From Tipula vernalis (lineage: Eukaryota; Arthropoda; Insecta; Diptera; Tipulidae): 64,000 bases of DNA. Position 1 is the first letter of the stretch. Each line of letters begins with the position of its first letter. Shown here in pieces: positions 38,542 through 51,148 of this stretch. A model generated the notes under the pieces. The model did no database searches. It saw nothing but the letters and a program-made list of their open reading frames with translations, and was not told the origin of the DNA. The translations under genes were made by a program, and so were the position numbers. The stretch is from positions 34,245,045-34,309,044 of the forward strand of contig OY282558.1 of NCBI GenBank assembly GCA_958295665.1, written 5' to 3'.

Positions 38542-39501
38542 AAATGCCCGTTAGCATGACAATTGCAGGTCTCAACACCTATTGATAGAGGCATCAATCA
38601 TCGAAATCGGAGCACAATTGCAGATTTTCGTTTTTTTATTATGAATTTATGGTCTATAGTTCAGGTGATTTTCCATAAAATTGAATTTTCTACGAAATGT
38701 GTAGAAATATCCGAGCGATCTACTGATAGAGTCATCAATCAACCAAATCGGAACACAATTGCAGATTTTCGTTTTTTATTATGGATTCATGGTCTATAGT
38801 TCAGGTGATTTTCCATAATATTGAATTTTCTACGAAATGTGTAGAAATATTCGAGCGATCTAAATGCCCGTTGGTATGACAATTACAGGTTTCAGCACCT
38901 ATTGATAGAGTCATCAATCATCGAAATCGGAGAACAATTGCAGATTTTCGTTTTTTTATTATGAATTTATGGTCTATAGTTCAGGTGATTTTCCATAAAA
39001 TTGAATTTTCTACGAAATGTGTAGAAATATCCGAGCGATCTACTGACAGAGTCATCAATCAACCAAATCGGAATACAATTGCAGATTTTCGTTTTTTATT
39101 ATGGATTCAAGGTCTGTAGTACAGGGGATTTTCCATAATATTGAATTTTCTACGAAATGTGTAGAAATATTCGAGCGATTTAAATGCCCGTTGGCATGAC
39201 AATTACAGGTTTCAGCACCTATTGATAGAGGCATCAATCATTGAAATCGGAGCACAATTGAAGATTTTTGTGTTTTTATTATTAATTTATGGTCTATAGT
39301 TCTGGTGATTTTCCATAAAATTGAATTTTCTACGAAATGTGTAGAAATATCCGAGCGATCTACTGATAGAGTCATCAATCAACCAAATCGGAACACAATT
39401 GCAGATTTTCGTTTTTTATTATGGATTCATGGTCTATAGTTCAGGTTATTTTCCATAATATTGAATTTTCTATGAAATGTGTAGAAATATTCGAGCGATC
39501 T
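38542..39501 (+). repeat. A-B-A-B-A-B segment with the TACAATTG/TTCAAGG module
   Basis: Starts: 38542 A (CCCGTTAGC, TTGCAGG), 38722 B, 38862 A (TAGAGTCATC in an A monomer, GAGAACAATTG), 39042 B (GGAATACAATTG, GATTCAAGG, GTACAGGGG), 39182 A (ATTGAAATCGG, TTGAAGATTTTTGTG), 39362 B. The A-B-A-B core with GAACAATTG, AATACAATTG, TTCAAGG and TTGAAG reappears at 47,537, 50,021, 52,325 and 54,745. This copy has the most private changes of the five. Confidence 0.85.
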
Positions 39502-39680
39502 AAATGCCCGTTGGCATGACAATTACAGGTCTCAACACCTATTGATAGAGGCATCAATCAACCAAATCGGAACACAATTGCAGATTTTCGTTTTTTATTA
39601 TGGATTCATGGTCTATAGTTCAGGTGATTTTCCATAATATTGAATTTTCTACAAAATGTGTAGAAATATTCGAGCGATCT
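39502..39680 (+). repeat. Chimeric monomer: A front, B back (179 bp)
   Basis: It begins as A (AAATGCCCGTTGGC, CTCAACACC, GATAGAGGCATC) and changes to B at CAATCAACCAAATCGGAACAC, with six Ts and ATGGATTCATGG. The switch falls in the shared CATCAATCA word, near 39,560. It is direct evidence of crossover or conversion between the two monomer classes. Confidence 0.92.
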
Positions 39681-40140
39681 AAATGCCCGTTGGCATGACA
39701 ATTACAGATCTCAACACCTATTGATAGAGGCATCAATCATCGAAATCGGAGCATAATTGCAGATTTTCGTTTTTTTATTATGAATTTATGGTCTATAGTT
39801 CAGGTGATTTTCCATAAAATTGAATTTTCTAAGAAATGTGTAGAAATATCCGAGCGATCTACTGATAGAGTCATCAATCAACCAAATCGGAACACAATTG
39901 CAGATTTTCGTTTTTTATTATGGATTCATGGTCTATAGTTCAGGTGATTTTCCATAATATTGAATTTTCTACGAAATGTGTAGAAATATTCGAGCGATCT
40001 ACTGACAGAGTCATCAATCAACCAAATCGGAACACAATTGCAGATTTTCGTTTTTTATTATGGATTCATGGTCTGTAGTTCAGGGGATTTTCCATAATAT
40101 TGAATTTTCTACGCAATGTGTAGAAATATTCGAGCGATCT
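39681..40140 (+). repeat. A-B-B segment
   Basis: Starts: 39681 A (ACAGATCTC, CTAAGAAATG), 39861 B, 40001 B (GACAGAG, GTCTGTAG, GGGGATTTTCC, CTACGCAATG). ACAGATCTC creates an AGATCT site, seen elsewhere only near 48,380. CTACGCAATG is a recurrent mark (40,112; 45,129; 48,969; 53,756; 56,179; 58,989; 60,089), always in a B monomer with GGGGATTTTCC. Confidence 0.86.
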
Positions 40141-42698
40141 AAATGCCCGTTGGTATGACAATTACAGGTTTCAGCACCTATTGATAGAGGCATCAATCAT
40201 CGAAATCGGAGCACAATTGCAGATTTTCGTTTTTTTATTATGAATTTATGGTCTATAATTCAGGTGATTTTCCATAAAATTGAATTTTCTACGAAATGTG
40301 TAGAAATATCCGAGCGATCTACTGATAGAGTCATCAATCAACCAAATCGGAACACAATTGCAGATTTTCGTTTTTTATTATGGATTCATGGTCTATAGTT
40401 CAGGTGATTTTCCATAATATTGAATTTTCTACGAAATGTGTAGAAATATTCGAGCGATCTAAATGCCCGTTGGCATGACAATTACAGGTCTCAACACCTA
40501 TTGATAGAGGCATCAATCATCGAAATCGGAGCATAATTGCAGATTTTCGTTTTTTTATTATGAATTTATGGTCTATAGTTCAGGTGATTTTCCATAAAAT
40601 TGAATTTTCTACGAAATGTGTAGAAATATCCGAGCGATCTACTGACAGAGTCATCAATCAACCAAATCGGAACACAATTGCAGATTTTCGTTTTTTATTA
40701 TGGATTCATGGTCTGTAGTTCAGGTGATTTTCCATAATATTGAATTTTCTACGAAATGTGTAGAAATATTCGAGCGATCTAAATGCCCGTTGGCATGACA
40801 ATTACAGGTTTCAGCACCTATTGATAGAGGCATCAATCATCGAAATCGGAGCATAATTGCAGATTTTCGTTTTTTTATTATGAATTTATGGTCTATAATT
40901 CAGGTGATTTTCCATAAAATTGAATTTTCTACGAAATGTGTAGAAATATCCGAGCGATCTACTGATAGAGTCATCAATCAACCAAATCGGAACACAATTG
41001 CAGATTTTCGTTTTTTATTATGGATTCATGGTCTATAGTTCAGGTGATTTTCCATAATATTGAATTTTCTACGAAATGTGTAGAAATATTCGAGCGATCT
41101 AAATGCCCGTTGGCATGACAATTACAGGTCTCAACACCTATTGATAGAGGCATCAATCATCGAAATCGGAGCATAATTGCAGATTTTCGTTTTTTTATTA
41201 TGAATTTATGGTCTATAGTTCAGGTGATTTTCCATAAAATTGAATTTTCTACGAAATGTGTAGAAATATCCGAGCGATCTACTGATAGAGTCATCAATCA
41301 ACCAAATCGGAACACAATTGCAGATTTTCGTTTTTTATTATGGATTCATGGTCTATAGTTCAGGTGATTTTCCATAATATTGAATTTTCTACGAAATGTG
41401 TAGAAATATTCGAGCGATCTAAATGCCCGTTGGTATGACAATTACAGGTTTCAGCACATATTGATAGAGGCATCAATCATCGAAATCGGAGCACAATTGC
41501 AGATTTTCGTTTTTTTATTATGAATTTATGGTCTATAATTCAGGAGATTTCCACACAATTAAATTTTCTACGAAATGTGTAGAAATATCCGAGCGATCTA
41601 CTGATAGAGTCATCAATAAACCAAATCGGAACACAATTGCAGATTTTCGTTTTTTATTATGGATTCATGGTCTATAGTTCAGGTGATTTTCTATAATATT
41701 GAATTTTCTACGAAATGTGTAGAAATATTCGAGCGATCTAAATGCCCGTTGGCATGACAATTACATGTCTCAACACCTATTGATAGAGGCATCAATCATC
41801 GAAATCGGAGCATAATTGCCGATTTTCGTTTTTTTATTATGAATTTATGGTCTATAGTTCAGGTGATTTTCCATAAAATTGAATTTTCTACGAAATGTGT
41901 AGAAATATCCGAGCGATCTACTGATAGAGTCATCAATCAACCAAATCGGAACACAATTGCAGATTTTCGTTTTTTATTATGGATTTATGGTCTATAGTTC
42001 AGGTGATTTTCCATAATATTGAATTTTCTACGAAATGTGTAGAAATATTCGAGCGATCTAAATGCCCGTTGGCATGACAATTACAGGTCTCAACACCTAT
42101 TGATAGAGGCATCAATCATCGAAATCGGAGCATAATTGCAGATTTTCGTTTTTTTATTATGAATTTATGGTCTATAGTTCAGGTGATTTTCCATAAAATT
42201 GAATTTTCTACCAAATGTGTAGAAATATCCGAGCGATCTACTAATAGAGTCATCAATAAACCAAATCGGAACACAATTGTAGATTTTCGTTTTTTATTAT
42301 GGATTCATGGTCTATAGTTCAGGTGATTTTCCATAATATTGCATTGTCTACGAAATGTGTAGAAATATTCGAGCGATCTTAATGCCCGTTGGCATGACAA
42401 TTACAGGTCTCAACACCTATTGATAGAGGCATCAATCATCGAAATCGGAGCATAATTGCAGATTTCGTTTTTTTATTATGAATTTATGGTCTATAATTCA
42501 GGTGATTTTCCATAAAATTGAATTTTCTACCAAATGTGTAGAAATATCCGAGCGATCTACTGATAGAGTCATCAATAAACCAAATCGGAACACAATTGTA
42601 GATTTTCGTTTTTTATTATGGATTCATGGTCTATAGTTCAGGTGATTTTCCATAATATTGCATTGTCTACGAAATGTGTAGAAATATTCGAGCGATCT
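40141..42698 (+). repeat. 320-bp A-B dimer array, 8 dimers
   Basis: Strict alternation: A at 40141, 40461, 40781, 41101, 41421, 41740, 42060 and 42380, each followed by one B. The step is 320 bp, or 319 where the A has a 1-base loss. The fifth to seventh dimers are the third copy of the module first seen at 16,158. The B monomers at 42,240 and 42,559 share ATTGTAG and GCATTGTCTACG, showing that the last dimer is a duplicate of its neighbour. Confidence 0.9.
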
Positions 42699-42877
42699 TA
42701 ATGCCCGTTGGCATGACAATTACAGGTCTCAACACCTATTGATAGAGGCATCAATCATCGAAATCGGAGCATAATTGCAGATTTCGTTTTTTGATTATGA
42801 ATTTATGGTCTATAATTCAGGTGATTTTCCATAAAATTGAATTTTCTACGAAATGTGTAGGAATATTCGAGCGATCT
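42699..42877 (+). repeat. A' monomer at block junction (179 bp)
   Basis: It has the GCAGATTTCG loss of the A' lineage and a private TTTTTTGATTATG, and ends GTAGGAATATTCG. It is followed by A rather than B, and joins the dimer array to the second copy of the 1459-bp block. Confidence 0.85.
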
Positions 42878-44336
42878 AAATGCCCGTTGGTATGACAATT
42901 ACAGGTTTCAGCACCTATTGATAGAGGCATCAATCATCGAAATCGGAGCACAATTGCAGATTTTCGTTTTTTTATTATGAATTTATGGTCTATAGTTCAG
43001 GTGATTTTCCATTATATTGAATTTTCTACGAAATGTGTAGAAATATCCGAGCGATCTACTGATAAAGTCATCAATCAACCAAATCGGAACACAATTGCAG
43101 ATTTTCGTTTTTTATTATGGATTCATGGTCTATAGTTCAGATGATTTTCCATAATATTGAATTTTCTACGAAATGTGTAGAAATATTCGAGCGATCTAAA
43201 TGCCCGTTGGTATGACAATTACAGGTTTCAGCACCTATTGATAGAGGCATCAATCATCGAAATCGGAGAAAAATTGCAGATTTTCGTTTTTTTATTATTA
43301 ATTTATGGTCTATAGTTCTGGTGATTTTCCATAAAATTGAATTTTCTACGAAATGTGTAGAAATATTCGAGCGATCTACTGACAGAGTCATCAATCAACC
43401 AAATCGGAACACAATTGCAGATTTTCGTTTTTTATTATGGATTCATGGTCTATAGCTCAGGTGATTTTCCATAATATTGAATTTTCTACGAAATGTGTAG
43501 AAATATTCGAGCGATCTAAATGCCCGTTGGTATGACAATTACAGGTTTCAGCACCTATTGATAGAGGCATCAATCATCGAAATCGGAGCACAATTGCAGA
43601 TTTTCGTTTTTTTATTATGAATTTATGGTCTATAGTTCAGGTGATTTTCCATAAAATTGAATTTTCTACGAAATGTGTAGAAATATTCTAGCGATCTGAA
43701 TGCCCGTTGGTATGACAAATACAGGTTTCAGCACCTATTGATAGAGGCATCAATCATCGAAATCGGAGCACAATTGCAGATTTTCGTTTTTTTATTATGA
43801 ATTTATGGTCTATAATTCAGGAGATTTCCATACAATTAAATTTTCTACGAAATGTGTAGAAATATTCGAGCGATCTACTGATAGAGTCATCAATCAACCA
43901 AATCGGAACACAATTGCAGATTTTCGTTTTTTATTATGGATTCATGGTCTATAGTTCAGGTGATTTTCCATTATATTGAATTTTCTACGAAATCTGTAGA
44001 AATATTCGAGCGATCTAAATGCCCGTTGGTATGACAATTACAGGTTTCAGCACCTATTGATAGAGGCATCAATCATCGAAATCGGACCACAATTGCAGAT
44101 TTTCGTTTTTTTATTATGAATTTATGGTCTATAATTCAGGAGATTTCCATACAATTAAATTTTCTACGAAATGTGTAGAAATATTCGAGCGATCTACTGA
44201 TAGAGTCATCAATCAACCAAATCGGAACACAATTGCAGATTTTCGTTTTTTTATTATGAATTTATGGTCTATAGTTCAGGTGATTTTCCATAATATTGAA
44301 TTTTCTACGAAATGTGTAGAAATATTCGAGCGATCT
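42878..44336 (+). repeat. 1459-bp block, copy 2
   Basis: This is the same nine-monomer series as 37,083-38,541, offset 5795 bp: CCATTATATTG at 43,009, GATAAAGTC, CTAGCGATCTGAATG at 43,688, GAAATCTG at 43,989, GGACCACAATTG and the 141-bp B/A chimera at 44,196. Differences include GAGAAAAATTG and ACAAATACAGG here. Confidence 0.93.
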
Positions 44337-44516
44337 AAATGCCCGTTGGCATGACAATTGCAGGTCTCAACACCTATTGATAGAGGCATCAATCATCGAA
44401 ATCGGAGCACAATTGCAGATTTTCGTTTTTTTATTATGAATTTATGGTCTATAGTTCAGGTGATTTTCCATAATATTGAATTTTCTACGAAATGTGTAGA
44501 AATATTCGAGCGATCT
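44337..44516 (+). repeat. Fused monomer replacing an A-B pair (140-bp loss)
   Basis: In the first copy (38,542) an A and a B follow the 1459-bp block. Here there is one 180-bp monomer with the front of that A (TTGCAGG) and the tail of that B (TAATATTG, ATTCGAG). The next monomer in both copies is the unusual A with TAGAGTCATC. A single exchange between the A and B bodies removed exactly 140 bp. Confidence 0.88.
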
Positions 44517-46360
44517 AAATGCCCGTTGGTATGACAATTACAGGTTTCAGCACCTATTGATAGAGTCATCAATCATCGAAATCGGAGAACAATTGCAGAT
44601 TTTCGTTTTTTTATTATGAATTTATGGTCTATAGTTCAGGTGATTTTCCATAAAATTGAATTTTCTACGAAATGTGTAGAAATATTCGAGCGATCTACTG
44701 ACAGAGTCATCAATCAACCAAATCGGAACACAATTGCAGATTTTCGTTTTTTATTATGGATTCATGGTCTGTAGTTCAGGTGATTTTCCATAATATTGAA
44801 TTTTCTACGAAATGTGTAGAAATATTCGAGCGATCTAAATGCCCGTTGGCATGACAATTACAGGTTTCAGCACCTATTGATAGAGGCATCAATCATCGAA
44901 ATCGGAGCACAATTGCAGATTTTCGTTTTTTTATTATGAATTTATGGTCTATAGTTCAGGTGATTTTCCATAAAATTGAATTTTCTACGAAATGTGTAGA
45001 AATATTCGAGCGATCTACTGACAGAGTCATCAATCAACCAAATCGGAACACAATTGCAGATTTTCGTTTTTTATTATGGATTCATGGTCTGTAGTTCAGG
45101 GGATTTTCCATAATATTGAATTTTCTACGCAATGTGTAGAAATATTCGAGCGATCTAAATGCCCGTTGGTATGACAATTACAGGTTTCAGCACCTATTGA
45201 TAGAGGCATCAATCATCGAAATCGGAGAACAATTGCAGATTTTCGTTTTTTTATTATGAATTTATGGTCAGGTGATTTTCCATAATATTGAATTTTCTAC
45301 GAAATGTGTAGAAATATTCGAGCGATCTAAATGCCCGTTGGCATGACAATTGCAGGTCTCAACACCTATTGATAGAGGCATCAATCATCGAAATCGGAGA
45401 ACAATTGCAGATTTTCGTTTTTTTATTATGAATTTATGGTCTATAGTTCAGGTGATTTTCCATAATATTGAATTTTCTACGAAATGTGTAGAAATATTCG
45501 AGCGATCTAAATGCCCGTTGGCATGACAATTGCAGGTCTCAACACCTATTGATAGAGGCATCAATCATCGAAATCGGAGCATAATTACAGATTTTCGTTT
45601 TTTTATTATGAATTTATGGTCTATATTTCAGGTGATTTCCCATAAAATTGAATTTTCTACGAAATGTGTAGAAATATCCGAGCGATCTAAATGCCCGTTG
45701 GCATGACAATTACAGGTCTCAACACCTATTGATAGAGGCATCAATCATCGAAATCGGAGCACAATTGCAGATTTTCGTTTTTTTATTATGAATTTATGGT
45801 CTATAGTTCAGGTGATTTTCCATAATATTGAATTTTCTACGAAATGTGTAGAAATATTCGAGCGATCTAAATGCCCGTTGGCATGACAATTGCAGGTCTC
45901 AACACCTATTGATAGAGGCATCAATCATCGAAATCGGAGCACAATTGCAGATTTTCGTTTTTTTATTATGAATTTATGGTCTATAGTTCAGGTGATTTTC
46001 CATAAAATTGAATTTTCTACGAAATGTGTAGAAATATCCGAGCGATCTACTGATAGAGTCATCAATCAACCAAATCGGAACACAATTGCAGATTTTCGTT
46101 TTTTATTATGGATTCATGGTCAGGTGATTTTCCATAATATGGAATTTTCTACGAAATGTGTAGAAATATTCGAGCGATCTAAATGCCCGTTGGCATGACA
46201 ATTGCAGGTCTCAACACCTATTGATAGAGGCATCAATCATCGAAATCGGAGAACAATTGCAGATTTTCGTTTTTTTATTATGAATTTATGGTCTATAGTT
46301 CAGGTGATTTTCCATAAAATTGAATTTTCTACGAAATGTGTAGAAATATTCGAGCGATTT
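44517..46360 (+). repeat. ~1.84-kb block, copy 1 (copy 2 at 48,357)
   Basis: Starts: 44517 A, 44697 B, 44837 A, 45017 B (CTACGCAATG), 45157 A (172), 45329 A, 45509 A, 45689 A, 45869 A, 46049 B (132), 46181 A. The run of five A monomers without B is unusual for the window. The series repeats 3840 bp downstream (48,357-50,200) with the same lengths. The 172- and 132-bp units lack TATAGTTC between GGTC and AGGTG. Confidence 0.92.
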
Positions 46361-46540
46361 AAATGCCCGTTGGCATGACAATTACAGGTTTCAGCACCTA
46401 TTGATAGAGGCATCAATCATCGAAATCGGAGCACAATTGCAGATTTTCGTTTTTTTATTATGAATTTATGGTCTATAGTTCAGGTGATTTTCCATAATAT
46501 TGAATTTTCTACGAAATGTGTAGAAATATTCGAGCGATCT

Positions 46541-46724
46541 AAATGCCCGTTGGCATGACAATTACATGTCTCAACACCTATTGATAGAGGCATCAATCAT
46601 CGAAATCGGAGCACAATTGCAGATTTTCGTTTTTTTATTATGAATTTATGGTCTATATATAGTTCAGGTGATTTTCCATAAAATTGAATTTTCTACGAAA
46701 TGTGTAGAAATATTCGAGCGATCT
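46541..46724 (+). repeat. A monomer with extra TATA (184 bp), first of three
   Basis: GGTCTATAG is expanded to GGTCTATATATAG (46,651 on). The same 4-base gain occurs at 51,329-51,512 and 55,565-55,747 (the last also lacks one base in CACAATGCAG). It looks like replication slippage on TATA, later copied by segmental duplication. Confidence 0.92.
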
Positions 46725-49700
46725 ACTGACAGAGTCATCAATCAACCAAATCGGAACACAATTGCAGATTTTCGTTTTTTATTATGGATTCATGGTCTGT
46801 AGTTCAGGTGATTTTCCATAATATTGAATTTTCTACGAAATGTGTAGAAATATCCGAGCGATCTAAATGCCCGTTGGCATGACAATTACAGGTCTCAACA
46901 CCTATTGATAGAGGCATCAATCATCGAAATCGGAGCATAATTACAGATTTTCGTTTTTTTATTATGAATTTATGGTCTATAGTTCAGGTGATTTCCCATA
47001 AAATTGAATTTTCTACGAAATGTGTAGAAATATCCGAGCGATCTAAATGCCCGTTGGCATGACAATTACAGGTCTCAACACCTATTGATAGAGGCATCAA
47101 TCATCGAAATCGGAGCACAATTGCAGATTTTCGTTTTTTTATTATGAATTTATGGTCTATAGTTCAGGTGATTTTCCATAATATTGAATTTTCTACGAAA
47201 TGTGTAGAAATATTCGAGCGATCTAAATGCCCGTTGGCATGACAATTGCAGGTCTCAACACCTATTGATAGAGGCATCAATCATCGAAATCGGAGCACAA
47301 TTGCAGATTTTCGTTTTTTTATTATGAATTTATGGTCTATAGTTCAGGTGATTTTCCATAAAATTGAATTTTCTACGAAATGTGTAGAAATATCCGAGCG
47401 ATCTACTGATAGAGTCATCAATCAACCAAATCGGAACACAATTGCAGATTTTCGTTTTTTATTATGGATTCATGGTCAGGTGATTTTCCATAATATGGAA
47501 TTTTCTACGAAATGTGTAGAAATATTCGAGCGATCTAAATGCCCGTTGGCATGACAATTGCAGGTCTCAACACCTATTGATAGAGGCATCAATCATCGAA
47601 ATCGGAGAACAATTGCAGATTTTCGTTTTTTTATTATGAATTTATGGTCTATAGTTCAGGTGATTTTCCATAAAATTGAATTTTCTACGAAATGTGTAGA
47701 AATATCCGAGCGATCTACTGACAGAGTCATCAATCAACCAAATCGGAATACAATTGCAGATTTTCGTTTTTTATTATGGATTCAAGGTCTGTAGTTCAGG
47801 GGATTTTCCATAATATTGAATTTTCTACGAAATGTGTAGAAATATTCGAGCGATTTAAATGCCCGTTGGCATGACAATTACAGGTTTCAGCACCTATTGA
47901 TAGAAGCATCAATCATCGAAATCGGAGCACAATTGAAGATTTTCGTTTTTTTATTATTAATTTATGGTCTATAGTTCTGGTGATTTTCCATAAAATTGAA
48001 TTTTCTACGAAATGTGTAGAAATATTCGAGCGATCTACTGACAGAGTCATCAATCAACCAAATCGGAACACAATTGCAGATTTTCGTTTTTTATTATGGA
48101 TTCATGGTCTATAGTTCAGGTGATTTTCCATAATATTGAATTTTCTACGAAATGTGTAGAAATATTCGAGCGATCTAAATGCCCGTTGGTATGACAATTA
48201 CAGGTTTCAGCACCTATTGATAGAGGCATCAATCATCGAAATCGGAGCACAATTGCAGATTTTCGTTTTTTTATTATGAATTTATGGTCTATAGTTCAGG
48301 TGATTTTCCATAATATTGAATTTTCTACGAAATGTGTAGAAATATTCGAGCGATCTAAATGCCCGTTGGCATGACAATTACAGATCTCAACACCTATTGA
48401 TAGAGGCATCAATCATCGAAATCGGAGCACAATTGCAGATTTTCGTTTTTTTATTATGAATTTATGGTCTATAGTTCAGGTGATTTTCCATAAAATTGAA
48501 TTTTCTACGAAATGTGTAGAAATATTCGAGCGATCTACTGACAGAGTCATCAATCAACCAAATCGGAACACAATTGCAGATTTTCGTTTTTTATTATGGA
48601 TTCATGGTCTGTAGTTCAGGTGATTTTCCATAATATTGAATTTTCTACGAAATGTGTAGAAATATTCGAGCGATCTAAATGCCCGTTGGCATGACAATTA
48701 CAGGTTTCAGCACCTATTGATAGAGGCATCAATCATCGAAATCGGAGCACAATTGCAGATTTTCGTTTTTTTATTATGAATTTATGGTCTATAGTTCAGG
48801 TGATTTTCCATAAAATTGAATTTTCTACGAAATGTGTAGAAATATTCGAGCGATCTACTGACAGAGTCATCAATCAACCAAATCGGAACACAATTGCAGA
48901 TTTTCGTTTTTTATTATGGATTCATGGTCTGTAGTTCAGGGGATTTTCCATAATATTGAATTTTCTACGCAATGTGTAGAAATATTCGAGCGATCTAAAT
49001 GCCCGTTGGTATGACAATTACAGGTTTCAGCACCTATTGATAGAGGCATCAATCATCGAAATCGGAGAACAATTGCAGATTTTCGTTTTTTTATTATGAA
49101 TTTATGGTCAGGTGATTTTCCATAATATGGAATTTTCTACGAAATGTGTAGAAATATTCGAGCGATCTAAATGCCCGTTGGCATGACAATTGCAGGTCTC
49201 AACACCTATTGATAGAGGCATCAATCATCGAAATCGGAGAACAATTGCAGATTTTCGTTTTTTTATTATGAATTTATGGTCTATAGTTCAGGTGATTTTC
49301 CATAATATTGAATTTTCTACGAAATGTGTAGAAATATTCGAGCGATCTAAATGCCCGTTGGCATGACAATTGCAGGTCTCAACACCTATTGATAGAGGCA
49401 TCAATCATCGAAATCGGAGCATAATTACAGATTTTCGTTTTTTTATTATGAATTTATGGTCTATATTTCAGGTGATTTCCCATAAAATTGAATTTTCTAC
49501 GAAATGTGTAGAAATATCCGAGCGATCTAAATGCCCGTTGGCATGACAATTACAGGTCTCAACACCTATTGATAGAGGCATCAATCATCGAAATCGGAGC
49601 ACAATTGCAGATTTTCGTTTTTTTATTATGAATTTATGGTCTATAGTTCAGGTGATTTTCCATAATATTGAATTTTCTACGAAATGTGTAGAAATATTCG

Positions 49701-50340
49701 AGCGATCTAAATGCCCGTTGGCATGACAATTGCAGGTCTCAACACCTATTGATAGAGGCATCAATCATCGAAATCGGAGCACAATTGCAGATTTTCGTTT
49801 TTTTATTATGAATTTATGGTCTATAGTTCAGGTGATTTTCCATAAAATTGAATTTTCTACGAAATGTGTAGAAATATCCGAGCGATCTACTGATAGAGTC
49901 ATCAATCAACCAAATCGGAACACAATTGCAGATTTTCGTTTTTTATTATGGATTCATGGTCAGGTGATTTTCCATAATATGGAATTTTCTACGAAATGTG
50001 TAGAAATATTCGAGCGATCTAAATGCCCGTTGGCATGACAATTGCAGGTCTCAACACCTATTGATAGAGGCATCAATCATCGAAATCGGAGAACAATTGC
50101 AGATTTTCGTTTTTTTATTATGAATTTATGGTCTATAGTTCAGGTGATTTTCCATAAAATTGAATTTTCTACGAAATGTGTAGAAATATTCGAGCGATCT
50201 ACTGACAGAGTCATCAATCAACCAAATCGGAATACAATTGCAGATTTTCGTTTTTTATTATGGATTCAAGGTCTGTAGTTCAGGGGATTTTCCATAATAT
50301 TGAATTTTCTACGAAATGTGTAGAAATATTCGAGCGATTT

Positions 50341-50516
50341 AAATGCCCGTTGGCATGACAATTACAGGTTTCAGCACCTATTGATAGAGGCATCAATCAT
50401 CGAAATCGGAGCACAATTGAAGATTTTCGTTTTTTTATTATTAATTTATGGTCAATCTGGTGATTTTCCATAAAATTGAATTTTCTACGAAATGTGTAGA
50501 AATATTCGAGCGATCT
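50341..50516 (+). repeat. A monomer with 4-bp loss (176 bp)
   Basis: GGTCTATAGTTCTGG of the sister copies (near 47,966 and 52,754) is replaced by GGTCAATCTGG, a net loss of 4 bases. It is private to this copy and therefore younger than the 4.79-kb duplication. Confidence 0.88.
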
Positions 50517-51148
50517 ACTGACAGAGTCATCAATCAACCAAATCGGAACACAATTGCAGATTTTCGTTTTTTATTATGGATTCATGGTCTATAGTTCAGG
50601 TGATTTTCCATAATATTGAATTTTCTACGAAATGTGTAGAAATATTCGAGCGATCTAAATGCCCGTTGGCATGACAATTACAGGTTTCAGCACCTATTGA
50701 TAGAGGCATCAATCATCGAAATCGGAGCACAATTGCAGATTTTCGTTTTTTTATTATGAATTTATGGTCTATAGTTCAGGTGATTTTCCATAAAATTGAA
50801 TTTTCTACGAAATGTGTAGAAATATCCGAGCGATCTACTGATAGAGTCATCAATCAACCAAATCGGAACACAATTGCAGATTTTCGTTTTTTATTATGGA
50901 TTCATGGTCAGGTGATTTTCCATAATATGGAATTTTCTACGAAATGTGTAGAAATATTCGAGCGATCTAAATGCCCGTTGGCATGACAATTGCAGGTCTC
51001 AACACCTATTGATAGAGGCATCAATCATCGAAATCGGAGAACAATTGCAGATTTTCGTTTTTTTATTATGAATTTATGGTCTATAGTTCAGGTGATTTTC
51101 CATAAAATTGAATTTTCTACGAAATGTGTAGAAATATTCGAGCGATTT

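Larger units (their letters stand above)
46361..51148 (+). repeat. ~4.79-kb segmental duplication, copy 1
   Basis: Starts include 46361 A, 46541 A (184), 46725 B, 46865 A, 47045 A, 47225 A, 47405 B (132), 47537 A, 47717 B, 47857 A, 48037 B, 48177 A, 48357 A, 48537 B, 48677 A, 48857 B, 48997 A (172), 49169-49709 four A, 49889 B (132), 50021 A, 50201 B, 50341 A (176), 50517 B, 50657 A, 50837 B (132), 50969 A. The order recurs 4788 bp downstream as far as 54,137. The segment 45,509-46,360 also recurs within it at 46,865, spacing 1356 bp. Confidence 0.93.

Noticed and set aside
39055..39237. Minus-strand open frame of 60 codons
   Set aside because: It is antisense to ordinary B and A monomers with a few private substitutions and has no support beyond the absence of stops.
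46651..46664. TATA-box promoter at CTATATATAG
   Set aside because: It is a 4-base slippage expansion of the CTATAG found in all monomers, present only in three duplicated copies, with no gene downstream.
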